Shown: piece after piece, positions 55,312 through 62,821 of the stretch
Layout: every line of letters starts with the position of its first letter
Position numbering within the stretch: position 1 is the stretch's first letter
DNA from: Symbiobacterium thermophilum IAM 14863
Lineage (GTDB): Bacteria; Bacillota; Sulfobacillia; Symbiobacteriales; Symbiobacteriaceae
Assembly: GCF_000009905.1 (NCBI RefSeq)
Contig: NC_006177.1
Span: 2,046,001-2,110,000 of the forward strand
Direction of reading: 5' to 3'
DNA: 64,000 nt
The notes under the pieces: generated by a model
What the model was told of the DNA's origin: nothing
What the model saw: the letters and a program-made list of their open reading frames with translations, nothing else
Databases searched by the model: none
Made by a program: the position numbers and the translations under genes

Positions 55312-55933
55312 GTGCAGGTGGCGGGCGGTCGCGCAGGGCTGGAAGAGCTCCATCCGCTCCAGCTCACGGGGGCGCGGCTCGTGGCGGACTACCGGGCCGC
55401 CGGGCCCCTCGGGGCGGGCGCGATGTTCTCCGGCGGGACGGCGGTGCGGCCGCGCGCCTGTTGCGGCGGGCAGATCGGGGCGTCCTGTTCTGTTTACGAC
55501 GAAGTCGATGGGGTCAGGCTGACGGACCTCCCGCCTCCCGAGGTCGAAGATCCTGGTAACACGCAGTGGAACCGGGTTCCGTGCCGCATCAGGTTGGAGC
55601 CGGTTCGCTCGACGCCCCACTGGGAGGACGCCCGGCCGGAGCTGGCCGGCCCCGGGCTGGGGGAGAACGCCTGGGAAGCCTACAACGCCGCGCGCCAGGT
55701 CTTCGCTCCGGCGCCGCAGGGTGGAGAGCCGGCCGGGCGGCTGGCCCGACTGGAGCCAGGGCCCGGAGTGGCCCTCGTGTCCGGGATGCGGCCGGCGCAT
55801 GCGGCTGATCTGGCAGCTGGACTCCGAGCCTGACACGGGGCTCATGTGGGGAGATGTCGGGCGGGTCTACATCTTCGCCTGTCCGACCCCGTGCAGCCCG
55901 CAGTCCCTGGCACTGGTCATACAGTGCGGTTAG
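55312..55933 (+). pseudogene. Frameshifted DUF1963-like gene
   Basis: A start codon (GTG at 55312 or 55318, after AAGGAGG) opens a frame that reads EDPGNTQWNRVPCRIRLEP...ENAWEAYNAARQVFAPAP up to about 55715. A different frame (phase of 55721) continues with RPGGWPDWSQGPEWPSCPGC, RRMRLIWQLDSEP and GDVGRVYIFACP, then stops at 55933. The GGWPxW...CPxCxRxM motif is typical of DUF1963-like proteins. One small indel near 55716-55725 breaks the gene. Confidence 0.6.
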
Positions 55934-55969
55934 CCCACGAAGAAGAATCTGGGTGGGGAGGATTTTCGG

Positions 55970-56392
55970 TTGGAAGACCTGCGCATCCGGTTCGCAGGCC
56001 TCGAAGATGAAGAGACGTGCCGGCGGATGGATCCTTATCTGCCCGGGCCGGCCTTCGCGCACAAGATCGCCCTGCACGAGCTGCTCCTGGTGGAGCGCGC
56101 TGGCCGAACGATCGGATACGTGCGGCTGGAGTACATCTGGGGGAAGATCCCCTACATCGGCCTGATCTGGCTGGAGCCCACCCACCGGGGACAGGGCATC
56201 GGCCGGGCCGTGCTGGCGTTCGTCGAGGCCCACCTGCGGGAACGGGGATACACCTTTCTCCTTTCCTCTTGCCAGGTGAACGAGCCCGAACCGCAGGCGT
56301 GGCACCGGGCCGTCGGCTTCCGGGAGTGCGGCCTCATCGCGGGGATCAACGACGGCGGGATCGGCGAGGTGTTCTTCCGCAAGGAGCTCTGA
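55970..56392 (+). CDS. GNAT-family N-acetyltransferase
   Basis: A 140-residue acetyltransferase. The acetyl-CoA loop is RGQGIGRAVL near 73-82, after IWLEPTHRGQGIG. A conserved C-terminal WHRAVGFRECG follows. Start is TTG with GGGGAGG upstream. The acceptor is not predictable. It is convergent with the broken NTF2-like gene. Confidence 0.9.
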   Translation: MEDLRIRFAGLEDEETCRRMDPYLPGPAFAHKIALHELLLVERAGRTIGYVRLEYIWGKIPYIGLIWLEPTHRGQGIGRAVLAFVEAHLRERGYTFLLSSCQVNEPEPQAWHRAVGFRECGLIAGINDGGIGEVFFRKEL

Positions 56393-56395
56393 CGG

Positions 56396-56824
56396 AGGCG
56401 CCCGGGCCGGTCGCCGGACGGGCCGGGCGCGCCAGATGTGCTCGACCGTCTCCCGGATGAGCACCCGGCGTCCGTCCACCTGCCGCCACACCTCCAGCAC
56501 GAAGGCGGATACGGTGCGCCCCCCGAGCTCCATGGGCTTCTCGTAGAACACCACGGCGCTGGTCTCGGACGGCATGCGGATGAGCCGGTTCACGCATCCT
56601 GTCCGGGCCCCCGGCGCGGCCTCGGCGGTGTGGCGGATGCCCGCGACCGCCTCGTCCGCTTCGAAGTAGTCCGCCCGCTCCCGGTCGGGCGTGCCGACGT
56701 ACCCGTGGTAGGTCTGCCCGAACAGCTAAGCCAGCACATCGGTCTCTCCCGTCCGGTAGGCGCGCTCCATGATGGTCAGGTACCGGTCGTGCACGGCCTC
56801 CAACGCTTTCAGGGCGTCTGTCAA
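56396..56824 (-). pseudogene. NTF2-like gene with an in-frame TAG
   Basis: A TTG start at 56824 has GGAGG 8 bases upstream and reads TDALKALEAVHDRYLTIMERAYRTG, then TAG at 56728-56726, then continues LFGQTYHGYVGTPDRERADY...EAVAGIRHTAEAA...MPSETSAVVFYEKPMELGG and VWRQVDGRRVLIRETVEHIW. This is a SnoaL/NTF2-like pattern. The stop probably replaces CAG (Gln). Beyond about 56420 the frame runs on antisense through the GNAT gene, so the natural end is lost as well. Confidence 0.6.
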
Positions 56825-56937
56825 CCTGCATCCCTCCGGCTACATTTCCTGCATGATTTCGTGTCTTCGCTTTTATTTCTGAATTACCCTTCGTTCGTTC
56901 GGCCGATCCGGGTTCTGGTCTGGCCGTTCCCAACAGT

Positions 56938-56970
56938 ACAGCCCCGCCGCCATGCAGGCAGCGGGGCTGT
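56938..56970. terminator. Hairpin at the end of the HEPN/CBS gene
   Basis: A 10-bp perfect stem (ACAGCCCCGC/GCGGGGCTGT) with a nested GCC/GGC, 18 bases past the gene's stop. The tail is only weakly T-rich. Confidence 0.5.
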
Positions 56971-56987
56971 GTCGATTCCGCGGGCCC

Positions 56988-57704
56988 TTACGACACGCCG
57001 GCCGGCGGGTGGAGAAGATCCCGCGGCGTGATGATACCCAGGAGCTCCTCGTCGTCCCGGCCGCTTGCGGTGATCAGGATGGCCTCCAAGGACGCCCGGC
57101 GCTTTCCCTTCGCCGGGGAGAGCAGCTCGACGGCGTCGTACCAAGTCGCGTCGCGGGCGACAAAGACCACCCGCCGCCCCTCGTACTCGTCGTGGCGCAG
57201 CACGTCACCCACGGTGACCCCGCCGAACTCGACGCCGCCGTTGTGCACCGAGTCGGCCAGCCACTGGGCGACGCAGCGGGAGGTGAGCAACCCGGCGAAC
57301 CGCCGCTCCCGGTACACCGGGAACTGGGTGTAGTGGTACTCGCGGATCCACCGCAGAGGCTTGGCAATGGGGTCGTCCCAGGAGAGCCGCCGGACCTCCC
57401 GCCCGAACAGCGGGTATACCCGCGGCGGGTCGAGGATGATGTCGGCCAGCCGCTCGATGGCCTCGACGACCTCGGGACGGGGATCGGCGATGATGCGGGC
57501 GGGGAACTCCTTGTCGTGGACGATGGCGTTGCGCAGCGCGCCGAACTCCTTCAGGTCATCGGCGTACCGCCGGACCACGCTGTAACGCTTTGCGGCCTGA
57601 TCCACCACGCTGGCGAAGCCGTAGCGGGTGCGGTCGATGTCCATGAGACCCCGCAAGTAGTCGTCGATGCGGTTGTAGGCCCGCAGAAACCGTTCCGCCG
57701 TCAC
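56988..57704 (-). CDS. HEPN-like plus CBS-domain-pair protein
   Basis: A 238-residue protein. The N-terminal 90 residues are helical and carry LRNAIVHD, with R58-X4-H63, the HEPN RNase-type motif. The C-terminal part contains a CBS pair: FPVYRERRFAGLLTSRCVAQWL, then VVFVARDATWYDAVELL and EELLGIITPRDLL. CBS pairs bind adenosine nucleotides. A nucleotide-controlled RNase-like protein is therefore possible but is inference. No antitoxin (MNT-type) neighbour is seen. Confidence 0.7.
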   Translation of the reverse strand: MTAERFLRAYNRIDDYLRGLMDIDRTRYGFASVVDQAAKRYSVVRRYADDLKEFGALRNAIVHDKEFPARIIADPRPEVVEAIERLADIILDPPRVYPLFGREVRRLSWDDPIAKPLRWIREYHYTQFPVYRERRFAGLLTSRCVAQWLADSVHNGGVEFGGVTVGDVLRHDEYEGRRVVFVARDATWYDAVELLSPAKGKRRASLEAILITASGRDDEELLGIITPRDLLHPPAGVS

Positions 57705-57911
57705 TGCGCCTCACCTCACGGAAGAGGTACGGCGCAGTCCAGAAGATTTCCTACTTGACTTTGTGTCGCCCTATGCAAACGGTTCCTGGGTATGGAGTTG
57801 GTTGCACCCCCGGTCCCGATGCGGGACCGCCAGACCGCCGCGACCCGGTACGCGGGTGACGTCCCCATACGGGGCGAAGGGCCACCGCACCGGGGGTCGG
57901 CCACGGCCGGG
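57705..57911. other. Intergenic region
   Basis: About 200 bases. It contains the promoter of the HEPN/CBS gene; a TTGCAT with a distant TAGGAA can be seen on the minus strand but the spacing (19) is poor. Nothing else is evident. Confidence 0.3.
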
Positions 57912-58535
57912 TCACAGGGCGCTGACCAGGGTGCGGATCTGGTCCACGAACTCCCCTTCCCCCACCGAGGGAAACGCCCTCGGTGCAGCCTCCCACATGC
58001 TTTCGACCTGAACCTCCGCGTCCCTCAGGGCAAACCGCCACGGCTCCGCGACCCCGATCCAGCGCCCTTCCGCGTCGGCCGCCCTGTTCAGGAAGAGGAT
58101 GTACCGGCCGCCGGATTCCATCTCCGGAGCGGGCGGCTCAGCCGGAATCCCTTCCCGACCGTGGGACAGGAACTTCCTGGCCTCGGTCACCAGGATCGTG
58201 TCGGGACCATCGCCTTTCAGGTACTCCTCCACCACAAATCGGTAGTCGTATCCGATGATCTCCAGGCTGGGGTGCGGCAGATCCGGGTTGTCCGGGTCCC
58301 GGGCCAGGTTGCGGGTGCCCTCCACCCCTTCCACCATCCCCACTGCGATCACCGACGCCTCCTCCACCAGTTCTTCCAGGGTGGTGTAGACCTGATAGTC
58401 AGCCCTGATCGCCACCGACCGCTCCAGGGAACCGAAGACCGCGGGCAGGCCGCCGTGCCCGCGGCTGTACCCGACCCAAATGGCCGCGCCCACCGCGACC
58501 GCCAGCGCGACCAGTCCTGCGATCCATTTCACCAT
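57912..58535 (-). CDS. Membrane-anchored extracytoplasmic protein of unknown function
   Basis: A 207-residue protein. An N-terminal anchor (WIAGLVALAVAVGAAIWVG) is followed by an extracytoplasmic domain with YTTLEELVEEASVIAVGMVE, YDYRFVVEEYLKGDG and GGRYILFLNR. The pattern recalls small secreted Firmicute proteins that begin with 'LEELVxxADVIVxGxV'. The ATG at 58535 has GGAAGGTG upstream, itself preceded by a 12-G run on this strand. Confidence 0.7.
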   Translation of the reverse strand: MVKWIAGLVALAVAVGAAIWVGYSRGHGGLPAVFGSLERSVAIRADYQVYTTLEELVEEASVIAVGMVEGVEGTRNLARDPDNPDLPHPSLEIIGYDYRFVVEEYLKGDGPDTILVTEARKFLSHGREGIPAEPPAPEMESGGRYILFLNRAADAEGRWIGVAEPWRFALRDAEVQVESMWEAAPRAFPSVGEGEFVDQIRTLVSAL

Positions 58536-58545
58536 CTCGCACCTT

Positions 58546-58557
58546 CCCCCCCCCCCC
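58546..58557. repeat. 12-base poly-C (poly-G) tract
   Basis: An uninterrupted run of 12 Cs just upstream of the ribosome binding site of the preceding leftward gene. Runs of this length are slippage-prone. Confidence 0.9.
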
Positions 58558-58685
58558 GCCACTGGTGGCCGGCCCCCTCGCTCACCCGGCCTCGGGTCCT
58601 GCGACCCGTGTTTCCGCCAATTCTGACGGATCGCCGGTCAAGTCCGTTTCACCGATCCTCCCTCGGGTCGTGCCCCCGACGGAAT

Positions 58686-59135
58686 GTGCACCCCACCAGA
58701 TGTGCACCGGCAGACGCCCACCACTGTACATTTTGCCCGTACCTTCGCCCCCGTCCCCTCAGTTCGAGGCGAAATGTGCACCCGTCCCCCTCCCGCCATC
58801 GCACATTTCGCACGCAACCTCTCCCTCGCCCCCCCAGTTCGAGGCGAAATGTGCACCCGTCCCCCTCCCCCCACTGCACATTCCGCGCGCAACCTCTCCC
58901 CCGTCCCCCCAGTTCGAGGCGGAATGTGCACCCGTCTCCCTCCCCCCACTGCACAGTTCGCACGCAACCCCTCCCCCGTCCCCCCAGTTCCAGGCGAAAT
59001 GTGCACCCGTCCCCCTCCCGCCACTGCTCATTTCGCGCGCAACCTCTCCCCCGTCCCCCCAGTTCGAGGCGAAATGTGCACCCGTCCCCCTCCCGCCACT
59101 GCACATTTCGCCCGCAGCATGCGCCGTCACCCATC
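58686..59135. repeat. 75-bp tandem repeat array (five good units plus one degenerate)
   Basis: AGTTCSAGGCGAAATGTGC starts at 58761, 58836, 58911, 58986 and 59061, exactly 75 bases apart; a degenerate unit starts near 58686. Each unit has GCGAAATGTGCA on its left and TGCACATTTCGC on its right, joined by pyrimidine-rich C tracts. Unit 3 has GCGGAATGTGCA and unit 2 ends TGCACATTCCGC, so the change is compensated between neighbours. Because 75 is a multiple of 3, all frames stay open and produce long false genes. Confidence 0.9.
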
Positions 59136-59167
59136 CCCTGTAGAATCCACCCGTCGAGCCTCCACGC

Positions 59168-59197
59168 GGAAACGGGGCGGTTGCCCGCCCCGTTTCC
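59168..59197. terminator. Strong hairpin between the repeat array and crr
   Basis: A 13-bp perfect stem (GGAAACGGGGCGG/CCGCCCCGTTTCC) with loop TTGC. The T-rich side (GTTCGTTTCC) is on the plus strand, so it could end rightward transcripts, or act for crr without a tail. Confidence 0.6.
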
Positions 59198-59231
59198 GTT
59201 CGTTTCCCCGGCCCGTGGCAGTTCGCCGTTC

Positions 59232-59726
59232 TCACGGGTCCACCGTAGCCACCGGTTCCCCCGCCTCCACCTTCCCCTGCCGGTCGAGCCGCCACGTCCG
59301 CTTGTCATCCAGGTTCGTCAGCAGCACCGGAGTGGCCAGGGAAGGCACGTCGCTCTGGATCGAACCCAGGTCCACCTCCAGCATCGGCTGCCCGGCCGAG
59401 ACCCGGTCCCCCTGGGCAACCAGCGCCCGGAAACCCCGGCCCTGCAGCTTCACCGTGTCGATGCCCACGTGCACCAGCACCTCCAGCCCGTCGGGGGTGC
59501 GGAGACCGACGGCGTGGCCCGTGGGGAAGAGGTTGACCACCTCGCCGTCCACCGGGCTCACGACGGTCGTTCGGTCCACTGCGGCCGGAAAGACGCAGAA
59601 CCCGTCGCCCAGCATCTTCTCCGCGAACACCGGGTCGGGCGCCTCGCTGATGGGCCGCACCTCGCCCGCCAGTGGCGCCGCCACGGTTACAGGCTTGCTC
59701 CGCTTCCCAAAGAGGCCGAACACCAC
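59232..59726 (-). CDS. crr: Glucose-type PTS EIIA domain protein
   Basis: A 164-residue EIIA-Glc. Active-site histidines are H71 (PTGHAVGL) and H86 (LVHVGIDTV). It begins VVFGLFGKRSKP. The GTG at 59726 follows AGGAGGGG; the next GTG 3 bases on is also possible. No IIBC gene is near, so it may serve a distant permease or signal carbon status. Confidence 0.93.
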   Translation of the reverse strand: MVFGLFGKRSKPVTVAAPLAGEVRPISEAPDPVFAEKMLGDGFCVFPAAVDRTTVVSPVDGEVVNLFPTGHAVGLRTPDGLEVLVHVGIDTVKLQGRGFRALVAQGDRVSAGQPMLEVDLGSIQSDVPSLATPVLLTNLDDKRTWRLDRQGKVEAGEPVATVDP

Positions 59727-59982
59727 AGCCAACCCCTCCTGCGCCTGCCAGATCGCAAAAGAACTCCGCCGCACCCAGTTTCTCCAGCAGGCCGGCGCCT
59801 CCCTTCCTGCCCCGGCCGGGGTGACGCGTGCCCCTCGGTCCGGCCTGGCGCCGGCGCTGGTCCGGGCGACGTGCGCCGGACAGAGCCCCCGCCGCGTGGA
59901 CCCATCGCACGCCGCCTGCATACCGTGATGGGGAATCTCCCGCCCATCCGCAATGGGCGGAGTACAGGGGGAGGATGGGCAG
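59727..59982. other. Divergent intergenic region between crr and the NitT/TauT-type operon
   Basis: About 255 bases that should carry two promoters. GC-rich, without a clear -10 box. A CGCCCATCCGCAATGGGCGG hairpin near 59940-59960 may affect the rightward transcript. Confidence 0.35.
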
Positions 59983-61014
59983 ATGTGGAACCGCAGATTC
60001 CGGCCCGCCGGCGCGGCTCTGGCGCTTGTGCTGACGGCGGCGCTGCTCGCTGCGTGCAGTCCGCGCTCGGCGCCGAAGGACGAGAAGTTCACCGTACGGT
60101 TCACGGAGGTGATCCACTCCATCTTCTACGCTCCGCAGTACGTGGCCCAGGCCAAGGGCTTCTTCGCTGACGAGGGGCTGGAGGTCGTCTCCTCCACGGC
60201 CCAGGGCTCCGACCGGGGCGCGGCGGCCCTGCTGGCCGGCACCGCCGACATCGCCATGGTCGGTCCGGAGACCGCCGTCTTCGTCCACAACCAGGATTCG
60301 CCGGTGAAGGTGAAGATTTTCGCCCAGCTCACGGCCCGCGACGGTTCCTTCCTGCTGGCCCGGGAGAAACCCGAAGGCGAGTTCTCCTGGACGGACGTGA
60401 AGGGCAAGTCCATCATTGGCTGGCGGCCCGGTTCGATGCCCCAGCTGGTGGCCGAGGCCATCCTCCGGCAGCACGGCCTGGACCCGGAGACCGACCTGGA
60501 GTACATCGACAACCTCGCGGCGACCGCCATGGTGGGGGCCTTCCTCAGCGGGCAGGGGGATTACATACAGGTCTTTGAGCCAAGCGTGAGTGAGCTGGTG
60601 CAAGGCGGCCACGCCTATCTGGCCACCTACCTCGGCGCCGATTACGGCGAGATGCCCTACACCGCCTTTCTGGCCACCGACAAGTTTATCGCGGAGCATC
60701 CCGACGTGATCCAGCGGTACACCAACGCGATCTACCGGGCCCAGAAGTACATCTTCGAGGCCGACCCGAAGGTCGTCGCCCAGGAGGTGGCCCAGTTCTT
60801 CGAGGGCACCGATGTGGAGATCCTCGCCTCCTCGATCCAGCGGTACCGGGACGAGGGCGGCTGGGTGCACACGCCGGTGATGAAGCCCGAGGACTACGAA
60901 AAGCTCCAGGACCTCATGATCGCCGGCGGCGTGCTGGAGCCGGACCAGCGTGCCCCGTTCGACGCCATCGCGACCAACCGGTTTGCTGAGGAGGCGGTCA
61001 GACAGGTGAAATAG
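59983..61014 (+). CDS. NitT/TauT-type ABC transporter substrate-binding lipoprotein
   Basis: A 343-residue lipoprotein. The lipobox is LLAACS near residues 22-26. The NMT1/THI5-like domain has FTEVIHSIFYAPQYVAQAKGFF, LLAGTADIAMVGPE and KGKSIIGWRPGSMPQLVAE. Ligands in the family include thiamin precursors, taurine, nitrate and riboflavin, so this one is open. The ATG at 59983 follows GGGGGAGG. Confidence 0.9.
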   Translation: MWNRRFRPAGAALALVLTAALLAACSPRSAPKDEKFTVRFTEVIHSIFYAPQYVAQAKGFFADEGLEVVSSTAQGSDRGAAALLAGTADIAMVGPETAVFVHNQDSPVKVKIFAQLTARDGSFLLAREKPEGEFSWTDVKGKSIIGWRPGSMPQLVAEAILRQHGLDPETDLEYIDNLAATAMVGAFLSGQGDYIQVFEPSVSELVQGGHAYLATYLGADYGEMPYTAFLATDKFIAEHPDVIQRYTNAIYRAQKYIFEADPKVVAQEVAQFFEGTDVEILASSIQRYRDEGGWVHTPVMKPEDYEKLQDLMIAGGVLEPDQRAPFDAIATNRFAEEAVRQVK

Positions 61015-61028
61015 AGGAGGTCGGGCGC

Positions 61029-61805
61029 ATGGACCGTCCCCGCATCACCCTGGAGGAGGTCTCGCTGACCTACCTCTCCCCCCGGGGGGCGACGCAGGCC
61101 CTGGCCGGCGTCAGCCTCGCGGTCTGGCCGGGGGAGTTCGTCTCCATCGTCGGCCCCAGCGGCTGCGGCAAGTCCACCATCTTGTCGCTCATCGCCGGGA
61201 TCCTGCGGCCCACCGCCGGCCGGGTGCTCCTGGACGGCGAGCCGGTCAGCGGCCCTTCCCGGCGGGTGGGGTACATGCTGCAGCGCGACTACCTGTTCGA
61301 ATGGCGGACGGTCACGGAGAACTGCCTGATCGGTCCGGAAGTGCAGCGACAGGACATGGCCCGGGCGCGGGACCGGGTGGCCGGGCTGCTCCGCAAGACG
61401 GGCCTCTCCGCCTTTGCCGACGCCTACCCCGATCAGCTGTCGGGGGGCATGCGGCAGCGGGCGGCCCTGGTGCGGACCCTCGCCATCGACCCGGACATCC
61501 TGCTGCTCGACGAGCCCTTCTCCGCACTGGACTTCCAGACCAAGCTGACGCTCATCGACGAGGTGTGGAGCCTCCTCCGTTCGGAGCAGAAGACCGTCCT
61601 GCTGGTCACCCACGACATCTCCGAGGCCATCTCCATGTCCGACCGGGTCATCGTCCTGTCCCGGCGGCCGGGAAGGGTGAAGTCCGTACATGAAATTCGC
61701 TTCGCAGGCCCCGAGCGGCCGATCCCGTTTCAGGCCCGCAGTGCGCCCGAATACGGCGGGTACTTCCACCGGATCTGGGCCGAGCTGGACCCCCCGGAAG
61801 GCTGA
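61029..61805 (+). CDS. NitT/TauT-type ABC transporter ATPase
   Basis: A 258-residue ATPase. Walker A is GPSGCGKST, signature LSGGMRQRAAL, Walker B LLLDEPFSALD and switch THDISEAI. The TLEEVSLTYLSPRG opening is typical of SsuB/TauB relatives. Starts 14 bases after the binding-protein gene. Confidence 0.94.
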   Translation: MDRPRITLEEVSLTYLSPRGATQALAGVSLAVWPGEFVSIVGPSGCGKSTILSLIAGILRPTAGRVLLDGEPVSGPSRRVGYMLQRDYLFEWRTVTENCLIGPEVQRQDMARARDRVAGLLRKTGLSAFADAYPDQLSGGMRQRAALVRTLAIDPDILLLDEPFSALDFQTKLTLIDEVWSLLRSEQKTVLLVTHDISEAISMSDRVIVLSRRPGRVKSVHEIRFAGPERPIPFQARSAPEYGGYFHRIWAELDPPEG

Positions 61806-62622
61806 TCCCGGGTCCTCCGACGAGGCGCTGCTCGCCCGCTACCGGCAGGCGCAGCGGCGGCGCCGGCAGACGGTGACCGCCGCCCAGGTCGCCCTGTTGG
61901 GGATCGTCCTCCTGCTGTGGGAGGTGGCGGCGGACCGCTACTGGGTCAACCCCATGCTCACCAGCCGTCCCAGCCAGATCTGGAGGACGCTGGTCAGCAT
62001 GGCCTCCTCCGGCTCCCTCTGGATGCACCTGGGGGTGACGCTCCGGGAGACCCTGGCCGGGTTCGCCATCGGCATGGCCCTGGGCCTCGGCGTCGCGATC
62101 GCCCTCTGGTGGTGGCCGGCCCTGGCGGCGGTGCTGGACCCCTACCTGGTGGTGCTCAACGCCCTGCCCAAGATCGCCCTGGGCCCCATCTTCTACATCT
62201 GGCTGGGCCACACACTGTCGGTCTACGGCATGGCCGTGGCCATCTCGGTGGTCGTGACCATTGTGATGCTGCACGCCGGGTTCAGCGAGGTCGAGGCCAA
62301 CCAGGTGCTGGTCATGCGCACGTTCGGCGCCACCCGGGGGCAGATCCTGCGGAAGGTGGTCATCCCCTCCTCCCTGCCCACGGTGATGGCTGCCCTGAAA
62401 GTGAACATCGGCCTGACGCTGGTGGGGGTGATCGTCGGCGAGTTCCTGTCGGCCCGGGCGGGCCTGGGTTACCTGATCATCTACGGGGGCCAGGTCTTCC
62501 AGATGCAGCTGGTGATGACCTCGGTGGTCATCCTGGCGGTCATCTCGGCCCTGCTCTACCTGGCGGTCACGTGGGCGGAGCGGCTGGTTTCTCGCCTCCT
62601 GCACCTGCCGATGCGCAGCTGA
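61690..62622 (+). CDS. NitT/TauT-type ABC transporter permease
   Basis: A membrane permease with six helices and the EAA loop VEANQVLVMRTFGATRGQIL. ALWWWPALAAVLDPYLVVLNALPKIAL is the characteristic substrate-facing part. The start is uncertain. In-frame ATG 61690 and GTG 61741 both overlap the ATPase gene; a GTG near 61873 would give a shorter protein that loses the basic N-terminal stretch. None has a clear ribosome binding site. Confidence 0.88.
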   Translation: MKFASQAPSGRSRFRPAVRPNTAGTSTGSGPSWTPRKADPGSSDEALLARYRQAQRRRRQTVTAAQVALLGIVLLLWEVAADRYWVNPMLTSRPSQIWRTLVSMASSGSLWMHLGVTLRETLAGFAIGMALGLGVAIALWWWPALAAVLDPYLVVLNALPKIALGPIFYIWLGHTLSVYGMAVAISVVVTIVMLHAGFSEVEANQVLVMRTFGATRGQILRKVVIPSSLPTVMAALKVNIGLTLVGVIVGEFLSARAGLGYLIIYGGQVFQMQLVMTSVVILAVISALLYLAVTWAERLVSRLLHLPMRS

Positions 62623-62765
62623 CCGACCCGGAGGACCTCCCGGGCCGCGCAGCCGGTGTGGACCGCGGCCGCGCCGGCCACCGGGCCACGAAACCGACGG
62701 TGGCAGGAGAGTCCGGCCGCTTTGTAGAATCTACCATGATACTGCAGTGGGTTGGGAAACGCGTC

Positions 62766-62800
62766 CAGAGGGCGGAGCCACACGGGCTCCGCTCTCTGGT
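62766..62800 (+). terminator. Hairpin after the ABC operon
   Basis: A long stem CCAGAG.GCGGAGCC/GGCTCCGC.CTCTGG with a 5-base loop. The following TTGG is a weak tail. It lies 22 bases before the next gene's start. Confidence 0.6.
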
Positions 62801-62821
62801 TGGAGACTGGGGGGCTCCGGC

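Noticed and set aside
58686-59135. CRISPR array
   Set aside because: The units are nearly identical along their whole 75 bases with no variable spacers, and there are no cas genes.
58565-59308. Repeat proteins of 25-residue units on both strands in the 75-bp array
   Set aside because: Both strands and several frames are equally open and no ribosome site or conserved fold is seen, so the periodicity comes from the DNA repeat.
57792-60170. A 792-residue open frame on the plus strand across the repeat array and crr
   Set aside because: It crosses a terminator, the 75-bp array and the antisense of crr. No conserved motif; the array keeps every frame open because 75 is divisible by 3.
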